Shown in pieces: positions 52,001-60,319 of a DNA stretch of 64,000 nucleotides. Each line of letters opens with the position of its first letter. Position 1 is the first letter of the stretch. Both the position numbers and the translations under genes were made by a program. The notes under the pieces were generated by a model, which was not told the origin of the DNA, searched no databases, and worked only from the letters and a program-made list of their open reading frames with translations. Source of the stretch: Onchidella celtica (taxonomy: Eukaryota; Mollusca; Gastropoda; Systellommatophora; Onchidiidae); the NCBI GenBank assembly GCA_963931925.1, contig OZ007570.1, forward strand, positions 39,432,557-39,496,556, read 5' to 3'.

Positions 52001-55000
52001 ACGATACAATACGCGTGACCTACACGACGTGCTTACGTACTTGAGCTCGATGGACGGTCGAAGCGCGCGGACACTGGCGAAGGCGTATCACTGTATGCCG
52101 TGACAACTTATTATGCAACATTACTGTTGCTTAGTTGAGTGGGGCCGTGGCGGGGATACAAAAGTTATCACGAACTCGGGCATACGCAGTACGGCGGGAC
52201 ACGGTACGGTAGAGCAGCGTTTACGGTTGCGCCCGTTGAACCACTAGGTCCAGCGCTATTAGCGGTAGGCCTAGATACAAAAGTTACTGTTTTGTTTTCT
52301 CCTCTAAAGTCTATGTGTTTTCTCCGTATAAATGGGAAAATTCTTCAAAAACGTACTTTTCACCACAAAAAACATATTAACGTACCGGAACCCAAAAAAC
52401 GTAATAAATATGTATTTTACGTACTGGTTGGCAGCTATGCAAATGACAAAATTTTAGTTTCAGCCTGACAATGACAGTAGAGATGAAATATAAAATATGA
52501 AATCCCACCTGCAATTCGTCTTTGGTATAAGGTGGATCATCCCACCTTGGAATGCATGCATTCTTGTTGATTGCCTTTTCAAACAAAGGCACAATCATAT
52601 CACGGAGTTCTTCCACAGATTCTTTGCCTACCACACACAGGCCCATGATGTTGGACGAGTAATACTGAGAGTGGAACTTTAAAAGTTCTTCCCTGACGTC
52701 CACACCTTTGGTTTTTGGTATGGTCTCTAATGTCTCTTTGTTGCCTATAACAAGTGAAGGCAAAGATGAATCAAGTTAGTATCACATATACTGCAACACG
52801 TTTATGCACGAATGTATTTATGTCAAAATTCAACAAAATCAACACTCGCACACTAGCTAGTAAATACCATATGAAATTAAATCATTAAGCATAATAACAA
52901 ATCTAAATGCCCTGTGACATAATATTGCACATGTTACACAATAATTTCATTGATTTAACCTGAGATGGAATTCTTTATCGATTGCATGTCACCAGGGTGA
53001 TTATTTTGTTTTGTTTTCTATGTTTCTCGGACAAGATGATCTAATAATGCATGCTGCTATCAATATACAACTATTTTCACATCTTGACATATATCTGGTG
53101 GGTAAAAGGTTTGCGGATATTTTAAAAAATGAAAAAAAAAAGAAAGGGTCATGTTTGCGGCTGCCATTGTCTCTCAGCCGTTGTTTCATAATCGTTCCAC
53201 AGCCACATCACATGAAACCATGTCAGATTTTGTAATGCTCTCACCTGTGCCGAATTTGCCAAAATCATGGTCTTTCCGTGATAGAGATTTGTCTAGTTGA
53301 AAAAGTCTCCATGGGTCACTCTGGAGATTTTTACTATTCTCACTGTCTACAGCATTAACCTCACGCCCGGTAGCTGATGGTGTGAACAATGGACAACAGA
53401 AGAACTGAGCGAACCTGTGGGAAATACACATGTATTTAAAAAATGGCGAAATCTCCTATTCTAATATGGTAACTTGGAAACTACATTCTCAGGTTTTGAA
53501 AAACAATGCTTTAAATTTTCTGAGTTGGAAAGTAATGGAATAAGCTATTTTAAATTATCGTGGTACACAAAATAATGCACATCTAGGTGCCAAAGAAACT
53601 ATTTTTCTGTAAGCTCAAATGCAGGCTGAGCCATCGAGATGATGTGGTCACCACCAGATAACCCACTCACTGTTCATTTTCTAGAGTGCCATGATTTCCT
53701 GAATACCCAGTTTTTAGGGACATCATGGAACAAAAAATCATTTAGTCACAAAGACAATGATTCAATTTGCAACTATTCATTCAGTGACAAACTACATCCC
53801 GCTGTATCAATAACTGAGTTTACAGAATTTGTATGTAATGAGAATTTGCTCATGGATGTCGCTAAGACTGTGCCAAATCAACCCAAAGAAGACATGTAAC
53901 CTTTCAGTGAGTCATTCTTACCTGTCTAGTGCTCCTGGTAGATATTCTGGTGACACATCAAAGAAGTAGTTTGTGTGTTCTAGTGAAGTGAATGCATTTG
54001 ACATTCCTCCATGCTCACTCAGAAACTGTGACATGAACAGATAACATTTCAGATGATGAAAAAGAGTTAAAAACAAGAACTTTGAAACAGTTACTGGCTA
54101 TGGTCTCCATACTTCAAAGGAAAATTTTCCACTGATAGCTCTGCAAGTTATTTTCTCTATTCTCAGTCTCTTCTATCTTTCTTAACCCCTTGAATGCTGC
54201 AAGCGTACTGTCTTTTGTATGATGTCGGTGAATTTGTCTAAGAAAATCACCAATACCAATTTCAATTTGTAGACATTTGATAAAGTTTGCTTTTAAAAGT
54301 TCCCATTTATCTTGTGGAATAACTGAAACAGTCAAATTTAAAGTAACAAGGACTATGTACGCTCGTAAATCACTGCAGTACTGAGTTAGCATTGCAAAGG
54401 TTAGTGTTTTTATTTTTTTGGCCCATCCCATTGTTATAAACTACTATTTAATCTAATCCAAGAGCTCCACTGCCGTTTTTTAACTTGTCTATTAGTATCA
54501 GCTTCCTTCTTCTCTAGTATTATCATTTCAGTTAAAATGAATTTAAAATACTTTCCCCATTTCAGTCACGACCTTATCTGTGATGCAAACAGAAAGAGGG
54601 CATTTTCTGAATCCACTATTTTCCTCTCTTTCCTTAAAGTTCTTACAATGCATCATGATTTATGTTATGAACAAATCATTACCAGCACATATAGAATGTG
54701 CATGATGTCACACAGTGTCTAAAGATGGCCAGTGGACCAACTGATTAGTGTAACTTTGAGATATACGTCTAAGCGGTTAAAATGCCTATTAGTTGCATTG
54801 TAGTTGATTGTTATGACAGAGGTGGAAAGGATGGATCCAAGCTGGTCAGATTCCCTACCACCCATGTAAACAAGGGAAAGAAAGTCTGGAAGTGAAAGAA
54901 TTGACCGAATGTCTCCCATTGAACATGTACACACATGTCATTGTTTACTGTAACCACCTAGTTTTAGCTCGCCACTGCTTGGTTTGTAGCTCACAATACA

Positions 55001-57799
55001 GATTAGGTCTGAAAATGTAGTGTTAGGTCACGCTGGGGCAATGAATAACAAATCAAAATCAATGCCACAATCGCCTTGATGATGCGTGGGTCCGGACACT
55101 AAAGATGGTAGACATGCGCATTCTACCTATGGATTTTATATGCTGCCTTCTTATCTCATGATTAAAGCAGAAAACAAACTATCACACAAGGTCTCTTACC
55201 TTGCTGTACTCATTCTCATCAGGGTACTGCCAAAGATATAATAAAGAATGCTGTTAATGATAGAATTTATCTGAGTTGAAATAACAGGAAGTGACTGAAT
55301 GACCGTTTTGGGTGATGAGCTACTTTCTTTCTTTTTTTTTTTTTTAAACTATACCCTAGATTTTAACCACTTAATCATGATTCTATTACAACGAATTTTG
55401 GCACATTATAATTATGATCAATAAATATTGACAAGACAGCAAAATATGCTGTCAAACTTACAAAATTTTCAAAACTAATTGGAATCTCAAACACATAATT
55501 TATGGTATGGAAATTAAATGCCATAAATTCGGAAATCCACAAGAAAATTGTTTCAAAGAGGACTACAATAAAAAAAAAATTAATGATAAACATACACTGT
55601 TTCCTGTTGGCCCCCTGACCCTCTAAGTTTCCATATGCTCACGATTAAAAAGACAAAACTATCCCCTTCGACAGTTCTTTACTAAAATTTCCATGATTAA
55701 AAATTGTACTGGAAATAGTGGAAGATGATGTTTTCACCTTTTCTGTTCCCAGGAACAACATGTGCTCACAAAAATGAGCTAAACCAGGCAGATCTTTTGG
55801 GTCCTTCAAGTGACCTAGATGAGATAATGAGACAACAAAAATGTTAAAATAAATTGCAAAAGTGACCCTATGGAAACCAGCATTTCTGGATTGTGATCAA
55901 ACAGTTATTTCCACACCACTGTGCTAGACTGTGTGTTTTCCACTATTTTTAATATTTCTCACATGTATACGAGTTAAGGAGAGTTGGTGGGGAAGGTTCA
56001 TGAATAGATGTTAACAAAATACATTGTTGTTATCGTTATTTTTTGCGTAATTAGGTGTTTAGAATCATGCACAGTCGACTCCACATACCATGAAATCGCT
56101 TTACGCAATCTTCTTTTTGCGCAATGTTTTTCTTTTATCCCTTTCCTGATGCCTTATGTCCACGGGGGAAAAAAGCTTAGCGTGACATCTTGGAATCCGT
56201 CTTTACCCTTTGTGTGATCTCATTTTGAAGACCAATAGAGGAAAAAAAATTGCTAAGCATGATAATCCATGTCATGGTCAAATGCACGCCATCATCTTTT
56301 GTAATCACTGTTTCGCTACAGCTTGTACCAGCCATTGTTCTGTGTCTGCCTTGCCTTGCTTACACCTGTTATGTCACCTATCCAGCATGTGCCCCTGACA
56401 CCATGCATATGACTGCATGTGGTTGCTTTGTCCATGAGTAGGATTTTACAAATTAATTTTATTCTGCCTACATCACTGATTCCTAACACTCAGGCGAGCT
56501 CATTAACATTGCCATGTGTTATTCATCATGTGGACCGATAATGCAGTGTAGTAGTAAATGATGCATCAGATGTCATAAAATGCCTATGGCCCCTGATTTT
56601 ACTCTGGTTGGGCATTGGGGGCGAAGGTTACGATATGGAGAAAGATGAAATAGTTTACCCACATGGAGGCAACATGCGTGGCCATTTAAAAAAAAAAAAA
56701 ACAAACTACGCAATAGAGATTCAATCGTTTTCAGGGGACACAGAGTAAAGATAGTCTGCGACAGCGAGTCCATGGAGGTGTCAAATATCATGCTCACTTG
56801 ATCACTGTAGACGGGCAATGTTTATTCTGTTCATTTAGGTTCAACGCTACATGATCCTAGTGTGACCAGTGGGAGGGTGAAAAAGGGAGGTAGACGTCTA
56901 TAATAGGTGTCAGGCGACCATTAATGCAACTTTCTGATTATGACATTGAAATCCCAGATTGGGCTATTTAAAGTACGTATTTTTTTCAGCTCTGTCGAAA
57001 ATGTTTTACATACACCTACCCAGGTCTTACAAAGTCAGGGTTGCATTATACACGAAAGTAGCATTTTTACCCTGATTCTCAGCACTAAATGTTGCGGTAA
57101 CCTCCCTGGTTATTTTATAAAATCTCCCCATATCCTATTAGTACTGCATGTAGTTTGGAGGTCTGGATTCAGCAACACAAATAGTGTCTCTTTGGGTTTG
57201 ATATCTTTATGCTGACTTTCAATTGATATAGATTATGTTGGCTTTCAAATTTCATTTACATGGATCTAGTATTAACTTATTAAGTGATGTGTTTTTGCCT
57301 GTATTGATTATAATTGAAACAGAGCATTCTCTTTTAGAATGTTTCAAACCATCATTTTGAACGAATATACATTTTGTAAACAGCAACCCCTTACACACCC
57401 TGATGCAGGTAGTCCTGCACACAAAATATGTATAATACTTAATATGCTCCACCCCTTTAAAAAAATCATATTTTACTTATGCTTAGCATGATTTGATGGA
57501 TTACGCAATGTCATTTATTAGGTGAAACAATGTGAATGTCGACTGTTATAAAAACGCAGCTGCACCCATAATACTAAATCACAACTACAAGAACAAAATG
57601 GTCTGGTTTGCTATATAATCTTACCTATGTGAACATCCATTGCTGCAGAGGATTTGTCTGTCTCTGGATCACTAACCAGTAGTACTTTCAACCCATTGCT
57701 GAGTTCAAGACCCAAGTACTTTCGAGGATCAGCAGCAGATTTGACTATCATACTGTCATCATAAGTTTTGACAATGTTTGTCATAATGGCTGTGCTCAT
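27955..57799 (-). CDS. IDE: Insulin-degrading enzyme (insulysin, M16A zinc metalloprotease), complete, 28 coding exons
   Basis: IDE cleaves insulin, amyloid-beta and other short peptides inside a closed two-half chamber, mainly in the cytosol. Exon lengths total 2997 nt, 998 residues (human 1019), in one frame, all GT-AG. Zinc site: HFCEH at residues 72-76 (inverted HxxEH) and the distal Glu in REVNAVDSE (E153). Also seen: [14 protein letters not shown] (substrate groove), [39 protein letters not shown] at the start of the C-terminal half, [20 protein letters not shown] and YNFDRD...EVAYL. The protein ends AKL, a type-1 peroxisomal signal, as human IDE does. The start at 57799 is the first Met of the first visible exon; an upstream exon with a longer N-terminus is possible because the acceptor at 57816-57817 is good and the frame stays open. 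Introns carry three minisatellites, a solo LTR, a TTAA element and a SINE fragment. Confidence 0.96.
28270..29039. mobile_element. piggyBac-like non-autonomous element (TTAA flanked) in the last IDE intron
   Basis: TTAA at 28266-28269 and 29040-29043 flank a segment starting CCCATACTCCGCGCG and, on the opposite strand, CCCTCAACCTGCGAGG; these ends resemble each other. GGTCAGTGACC-type motifs occur inverted near both ends (28308-28352 and 28907-28920). The interior (28480-28930) is homologous to 59935-60260. No transposase. Confidence 0.55.
29627..29806 (-). CDS. IDE: IDE exon 27
   Basis: Residues 906-965: [20 protein letters not shown] then an acidic, poorly conserved linker ([20 protein letters not shown]) and [10 protein letters not shown]. 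The linker is typical of the region before the IDE C-terminal tail. Confidence 0.95.
31107..31168 (-). CDS. IDE: IDE exon 26
   Basis: Residues 885-905: [21 protein letters not shown]. The Tyr of EVAYL corresponds to a substrate-binding Tyr (human Y831), as the Arg of FDRD does (human R824) at the exon 25 end. Confidence 0.95.
32000..32147 (-). CDS. IDE: IDE exon 25
   Basis: Residues 836-885: [20 protein letters not shown], then [19 protein letters not shown] and YYNFDR. Ends after one base of the next codon. Confidence 0.95.
32290..32510. repeat. Dispersed repeat family C, copy 2
   Basis: Shares with 8640-8850 and 48665-48905 the order GAAATG(T)GCCAATAG, CAAAATGGCATAAGTCACCAA and TAATATCTCAAAAGTGTCAAAA. 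Confidence 0.65.
32875..33297. repeat. Minisatellite, 42-bp unit, about 10 copies (IDE intron 24)
   Basis: Unit GCCAAACAACAAAACATTTA then GACTAACAGAAACATGAAGACT, repeated with few substitutions. Because 42 is a multiple of three, the minus strand is open for 134 codons; that frame is not a gene. Confidence 0.95.
33613..33737 (-). CDS. IDE: IDE exon 24
   Basis: Residues 794-835: [37 protein letters not shown] and IQKME; matches human [20 protein letters not shown]. Confidence 0.96.
34041..34089 (-). CDS. IDE: IDE exon 23
   Basis: Residues 778-794: [17 protein letters not shown], a near-invariant IDE motif. Only 49 nt. Confidence 0.96.
34730..34848 (-). CDS. IDE: IDE exon 22
   Basis: Residues 738-777: [20 protein letters not shown], then [20 protein letters not shown], matching human IEIYYQ...ENMFLELFCQ. 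Confidence 0.96.
35807..35918 (-). CDS. IDE: IDE exon 21
   Basis: Residues 701-738: [20 protein letters not shown], then [17 protein letters not shown]. Confidence 0.95.
35940..36235. repeat. Dispersed repeat family B, copy 2
   Basis: Aligns with 47180-47515 over its length, including AAGGTCTTGAAGTTT, CCAGAAAAAAAAGAC and the AAATCACATCTGTGTATTCC / GGGCCAGCTAG end. Lies in IDE intron 20. Confidence 0.7.
36514..36605 (-). CDS. IDE: IDE exon 20
   Basis: Residues 670-700: [20 protein letters not shown] then [11 protein letters not shown]; human has LLSRLHIEALLHGNITK. Confidence 0.95.
37398..37535 (+). repeat. SINE 3'-module fragment
   Basis: GGTAGGATCAAGCATCTCAT ... GATAAGGATGAAAAACTCG ... AAAGATACCTTGGCAGTTGG ... 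CGGGCAAAATTAAATAAAAT: a diverged copy of the 3' module at 59147-59300 and 63236-63390, without tRNA-like head. Confidence 0.75.
37640..37760 (-). CDS. IDE: IDE exon 19
   Basis: Residues 630-670: [20 protein letters not shown], then [20 protein letters not shown]; human NNFRAEQPHQHAMYYLRLL. Confidence 0.96.
38676..38786 (-). CDS. IDE: IDE exon 18
   Basis: Residues 593-629: [20 protein letters not shown], then [17 protein letters not shown]. 37 codons, phase 0 at both ends. Confidence 0.95.
39420..39740. repeat. 45-bp minisatellite at the exon 17/intron 17 boundary of IDE, about 8 copies
   Basis: Units of about 45 bp built on GTCACTTACAGTAAGTCCAT then AGACTGAAATAAAGTAAGAG. The last copy overlaps the genuine donor (GT at 39734-39733 on the minus strand). 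The neighbouring copies at 39689 and 39644 keep the same GTAAGTG donor and frame; the copy near 39600 has lost it (TTATAG for TTACAG). Confidence 0.93.
39735..39879 (-). CDS. IDE: IDE exon 17
   Basis: Residues 544-592: [20 protein letters not shown], then [20 protein letters not shown] and LDSSVYGLT. Its last bases lie inside the 45-bp minisatellite. Confidence 0.95.
39980..40460. repeat. Minisatellite, about 60-65-bp unit, 6-7 copies (IDE intron 16)
   Basis: Repeated GGCTTCTGGTCCATATTCTT then GGGGAGGGTCTAGCAGCTTA, each followed by GGCTTGAGT and an A tract of variable length. It lies between exons 16 and 17, about 80 bp from the exon 16 donor. Confidence 0.93.
40538..40620 (-). CDS. IDE: IDE exon 16
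   Basis: Residues 517-544: [20 protein letters not shown] then CVNLDFIS; human [20 protein letters not shown]. Start of the C-terminal half. Confidence 0.96.
41106..41132 (-). CDS. IDE: IDE exon 15 (micro-exon, 9 codons)
   Basis: Residues 508-516: GGAMPDIVK, in the linker between the two halves. 27 nt, phase 0 at both ends. The acceptor is a tandem CAGCAG, so a Gln could be added by using the first AG. Confidence 0.9.
41635..41770 (+). repeat. Dispersed repeat family D, copy 2
   Basis: AAAATGGCTAATCTTTCATA ... GGTTTTCTCAAGAATTTG ... CACCTTAAGCCCCATTTCGCCACAT; aligns with 45760-45898 and inverted with 24050-24215. A tail fragment of the same repeat is at 36945-36985. Confidence 0.65.
41782..41877 (-). 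CDS. IDE: IDE exon 14
   Basis: Residues 476-507: [20 protein letters not shown] then [12 protein letters not shown]; human [20 protein letters not shown]. Confidence 0.95.
42324..42426 (-). CDS. IDE: IDE exon 13
   Basis: Residues 441-475: [20 protein letters not shown] then [15 protein letters not shown]; matches the human [20 protein letters not shown] segment. Confidence 0.96.
43196..43299 (-). CDS. IDE: IDE exon 12
   Basis: Residues 407-441: [20 protein letters not shown] then [15 protein letters not shown]. Confidence 0.95.
43755..44060. repeat. Dispersed repeat family A, copy 2
   Basis: Same orientation and landmarks as 15160-15475. Contains the motif pair GCTGCGGTAAA / TTTACCGCAGC as an internal inverted repeat. 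An open frame of 83 codons crosses it but is not shared by copy 1, so it is not coding. Confidence 0.75.
44875..44955 (-). CDS. IDE: IDE exon 11
   Basis: Residues 380-406: [20 protein letters not shown] then NLSGRLQ; 27 codons. Confidence 0.95.
45339..45430 (-). CDS. IDE: IDE exon 10
   Basis: Residues 349-379: [20 protein letters not shown] then [11 protein letters not shown]; human QKLRAEGPQEWVFQECKDL. Confidence 0.96.
45760..45898 (+). repeat. Dispersed repeat family D, copy 3
   Basis: AAAATGGCTAAGCTTTCATG ... AGGTTTTCTCAATAATTTGG ... GAGCCCAATTTTGTCAGATC. Followed at 45979-46025 by a G tract and TG-rich microsatellite. Confidence 0.65.
46306..46398 (-). CDS. IDE: IDE exon 9
   Basis: Residues 318-349: [20 protein letters not shown] then [11 protein letters not shown]; human [20 protein letters not shown]. 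Confidence 0.96.
46899..46971 (-). CDS. IDE: IDE exon 8
   Basis: Residues 294-318: [20 protein letters not shown] then LKAR. The acceptor is CCCATAAG before CCAGGG; a CAG three bases downstream would break the frame, and the preceding exon is in phase 0, which decides the choice. Confidence 0.92.
47180..47515. repeat. Dispersed repeat family B, copy 3
   Basis: Aligns with 35940-36235 (same orientation), ends with GTCCACAGGCCAACTAG. In IDE intron 7. Confidence 0.7.
48531..48620 (-). CDS. IDE: IDE exon 7
   Basis: Residues 264-293: [20 protein letters not shown] then [10 protein letters not shown]; human [20 protein letters not shown]. Confidence 0.95.
48665..48905. repeat. Dispersed repeat family C, copy 3
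   Basis: Includes GAAATGCACCAATAGGAAAA, ATCATAATGGCATAAGTCA and TTAATATCTCAAAAGTGTCA; partner copies at 8640-8850 and 32290-32510. Confidence 0.65.
48987..50143 (-). mobile_element. Solo LTR, family S, copy 2 (1157 bp, with a 316-bp intron-like segment)
   Basis: On the minus strand it begins TGTCACGAGTGGAGTGAGCG and ends GATTTGTGACA, with ATCTT duplications at 48982-48986 and 50144-50148. It matches copy 1 (20980-21834) on both sides of 49573-49888. That segment is present only here and starts GTAGGTTG and ends TTCTTCTTGTAG. In IDE intron 6, same strand as the gene. Confidence 0.9.
51750..52300. other. CpG-rich segment in IDE intron 6
   Basis: Many CG dinucleotides (CGCGTGACC, GACGTGC, TCGAAGCGCGCGG, GGCGAAGGCG) in a window otherwise poor in CG. 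No recognisable transposon ends, exon or tRNA. It could be a CpG island or a recent, not yet decayed insertion. Confidence 0.4.
52509..52744 (-). CDS. IDE: IDE exon 6
   Basis: Residues 185-263, the longest exon: [40 protein letters not shown], then [20 protein letters not shown] and [11 protein letters not shown]. Confidence 0.97.
53245..53414 (-). CDS. IDE: IDE exon 5
   Basis: Residues 128-185: [40 protein letters not shown] and DFGKFGTG. The Glu of AVDSE (E153) is the third zinc ligand by homology to human E189. Confidence 0.97.
53922..54025 (-). CDS. IDE: IDE exon 4
   Basis: Residues 94-128: [20 protein letters not shown] then [20 protein letters not shown] lies along the substrate-binding strand next to the zinc site. 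Confidence 0.97.
54725..54935 (+). pseudogene. THAP-like zinc-finger N-terminus fragment, decayed (in IDE intron 3)
   Basis: The frame from 54782 reads [20 protein letters not shown] then LVRFPTTHV, with the MP..C-x4-C start and RFP of a THAP domain. The frame then hits stops near 54897. The stretch is homologous to 59660-59880. THAP domains are found in P-type transposases and host factors; here it is probably a transposon remnant. Confidence 0.35.
55200..55226 (-). CDS. IDE: IDE exon 3 (micro-exon, 9 codons)
   Basis: Residues 85-93: YPDENEYSK, between CTTTGGCAG and GTAAGAG. Human has YPKENEYSQ at the same place. Confidence 0.95.
55738..55814 (-). CDS. IDE: IDE exon 2, zinc-binding motif
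   Basis: Residues 59-84: [20 protein letters not shown] then FLGTEK. HFCEH (72-76) is the inverted zincin motif: two His ligands and the catalytic Glu. Confidence 0.97.
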
Positions 57800-57815
57800 C
57801 AGTCTAGTAAGGGAT
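57625..57815 (-). CDS. IDE: IDE exon 1 (first visible coding exon; start Met at 57799)
   Basis: [20 protein letters not shown], then [20 protein letters not shown] and [14 protein letters not shown]. The acceptor TTGCAG precedes the exon, so there is at least one upstream non-coding or N-terminal exon. A second Met (57784) is another possible start, as human IDE uses two. Confidence 0.88.
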
Positions 57816-58184
57816 CTGCAAGTCATGGAATACATGAGAGAGTAAGAGTTTATTGAAACTGCAGTGTTTTCACACATCGAGAGATGGTACTCAATTAAAG
57901 GGGGTAGCCAACAAGATCTCCTACATTTAATCCCCGGCCATGCTTATTCGCAGAAGATCAGAATCTTATTCGCAGATGGATTTTGGTTTTGTGATTTTTC
58001 TTTAGGAAGAGCTCCTTTAAATCACAATTCTGGCTTGTTTTGTTGAATAATTAGGCTCTGCATTCGATAAGATCACTCAATTCGGAGTAACGCACGGGGT
58101 TCCTTACAGAAATGATACACCAGATTGTCTTTTTTTATAGCGATACTTATCTTATCGTGTTCTCGGTAGCATTAGAGAGACCCT

Positions 58185-58290
58185 GCTAAGTAACGCTTTT
58201 ACTCAGGTTCCCCGGTGGCATGCTAAGTAAACTTGCCTACCGAGTTGGTAAGAGGGGTTCGAATCTCTGCAAGAGCTGACATTTTTTGTT
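58185..58290 (+). repeat. tRNA-like SINE head remnant
   Basis: GTGGCATGCTAAG (A-box-like) and GGTTCGAATCT (B-box consensus) spaced as in a tRNA, with no full cloverleaf and a long T/C-rich tail. Read as a SINE fragment, not a functional tRNA gene. Confidence 0.4.
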
Positions 58291-58942
58291 GTTGTTGTTA
58301 CTTTTTTCCTTCTGCTTCCCCACCCCCCCCCCCCCCCCCCCAACTTCTTAGCTTTGCTCCAAAGTATAAAATGGTGACAAGAATTTTTTTTTTTTTAGAT
58401 GAATTATCAGCTAATTTTGTTGGATGTGAAATCACAGAGAAAGCCAGACTGCAAATAAAAAAGAACTAAACTTCCATGCAAACAAAAAAGTAATAAAACA
58501 AAACATGACATTGACAAATAGCTGAAGCAGAAGACCCCCAAAATATATTTTCAGTAAATAGAGAATATATCCAGGTTACTGTAAAGAGAGATGAGTAAGT
58601 TGTTCAGTTCACATTGATTAAAAGAAATCATTTACAATTACGTGTTTAAAATTTGATATATTTACATTTTCATTTCTAATTAGCAACAGTCCCATTCAAT
58701 GAAGAGGAATATATTGGCCCCAACCCACCGACCTGAATATCAAACTCTATGGTGCTCTGCCAGAACTGCAGAAAACCGTAGATTTTATTAAAAGAACAAA
58801 TCTGCAGATTTAGATTGGTGAACGAAAGAAGAAGAAGAAATGAAGAGGAATAAATAAAATGAACAGGAATAAATAAAAGATGTAATCTGGTGCACACTAG
58901 TATTAATAGTAATGACCAGTTTCCCCATGACATCATTGTCCC

Positions 58943-59420
58943 CCAAGGGACAAGGTGGTCTAGAGGCAAGGTGCTCGCCTCTCATGCCCAAGGGTCCCGG
59001 GTTCTAAACCCGGGCAGTGCAGGCATGTTGGAAAGTGGATTTTTCTCATATTTTCAAGTCCCTGGTCCTATTGGGGGGTAGGATCGAGTAGTTCTTGGAA
59101 ATTGGATTTTTCTCATATTTTCAAGTCCCTGGTCCTATTGGGGGGTAGGATCGAGTACCTAGTCTTCTCGGATAAGGACGAAAAAATTCGGAGGGCCCGT
59201 GTGCACGTTGCGCACGTTAAAGATACCTTGGCTGTTGGAAATCGTAAAGAGCAGGCCGAAAGGCCGCTGCCCGGGCAAAATTGAAATTAATAGATTAAAA
59301 TTTATCCATATCATCTCCCCCCCCCCCCTCACCACCGCCAGAACAAGAAATAATAAAACAAGTAAAGTGAGGTGTAAATGCCAAGGGCAGCGAACCTCCT
59401 AAAATAAAGACCTCAAATCA
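58943..59420 (+). repeat. tRNA-derived SINE with internal 60-bp duplication
   Basis: Head GGGACAAGGTGGTCTAGAGG with tRNA-like A and B boxes (GGTTCTAAACC). Then GTGGATTTTTCTCATATTTT...GTCCCTGGTCCTATTGGGG occurs twice (59035-59095 and 59098-59150). The 3' module GATAAGGACGAAAAAATTCG ... GCCGCTGCCCGGGCAAAAT follows, and a C tract with flanking sequence. Partner copies at 21845-22125 (minus), 63236-63507 and 37398-37535. Confidence 0.85.
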
Positions 59421-59514
59421 ACCCCATGACATCAATTTCGCAAAATCCCTGGGAAAAAAAATGATTCCTAACAGTAATAATGAGCAGTACTACTATTAGG
59501 TTTAAAAAAAAAAA

Positions 59515-59605
59515 AGCTCCAGCATGGAATTGAACCCAAGACAGATTGAACCCATAGTCTTTGACTACCTCTGACACTAGTCATTGCGCCACTGCAGACC
59601 ACTAA
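59515..59605 (-). repeat. tRNA-derived SINE remnant (minus)
   Basis: On the minus strand: CAGTGGCGCAATGACTAGTG (A-box-like) and GGGTTCAATTCCATGCTGGA (B-box-like), ending in a T tract that is the + strand poly-A at 59502-59515. Too degenerate to fold as a tRNA. Confidence 0.4.
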
Positions 59606-59639
59606 AGGCCCATTGCGAATGACGTCACAGAGTGTTTTT

Positions 59640-60260
59640 GTTTTGTTCTTCCGACATCCAAGATGGCCAGTGGATCAGCTGATGAGTGTAACTTATGTCT
59701 AAGCGGTTAAAATGCCTGCTGGTTGCATTGCAGTTGACTGTTAGTGTTATGACAGGAGTGGAATGGATGGATCCAAGCTGGTCAGATTCCCTACTATCTA
59801 CAGTGTAACCAAGGGAAAGGAAGTGAAAGAATTGACCGAACGTCTCCCATGTGCGTGTACACATGTGTTTACTATAGAAACCCCCATGTGCGAATAAGAT
59901 CGCAACCCCTAGAAACAAATGGTTTTCTGGCACATACCAATGAGCTAACATGGGTATTAGGAGCAAAAGTCATTTCAGAGCTTGTTTCTGATTGGATCCT
60001 AAACACAGACAACTCTAAATATTGCTCAGTATGACAGAAAATGAGATAAATTGTAAATTTGTTGAGCAACAGTTTGCATACATGTCTGATGTCAATGCTA
60101 TGCCTTGATAAAGTGGGGAAGACCTTTGTGATTCCAACAAGTAATTCACTGGTTAACACATTCTTGTCGCAATGCCTTTGATTTCGAAGAGATGTATAAA
60201 CTGGTGTGTAAGGTGGTAACAGTAATTTTTACAAGACGGTAAGTCACATCTCAAAGTGGG
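59640..60260 (+). mobile_element. Non-autonomous element with THAP-like start and family E interior
   Basis: 59660-59880 aligns with 54725-54935 (AAGATGGCCAGTGGA, GGATCCAAGCTGGTCAGATT, GAATTGACCGAACGTCTCCC). 59935-60260 aligns with 28480-28930 (GAGCTTGTTTCTGATTGG, TTTGTTGAGCAACAGTT, TCACTGGTTAA). It thus links the THAP-like fragment with the TTAA element interior. The boundaries are not clear. Confidence 0.45.
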
Positions 60261-60319
60261 CAGTGACCTGAATCACAAAATCACGTCTTCCATCTGGCAC
60301 GGGTCGGCTTGATGGAAGG

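Noticed and set aside
52139-52468. 109-codon + strand frame in the CpG-rich part of IDE intron 6
   Set aside because: No recognisable domain; the composition explains the absence of stops.
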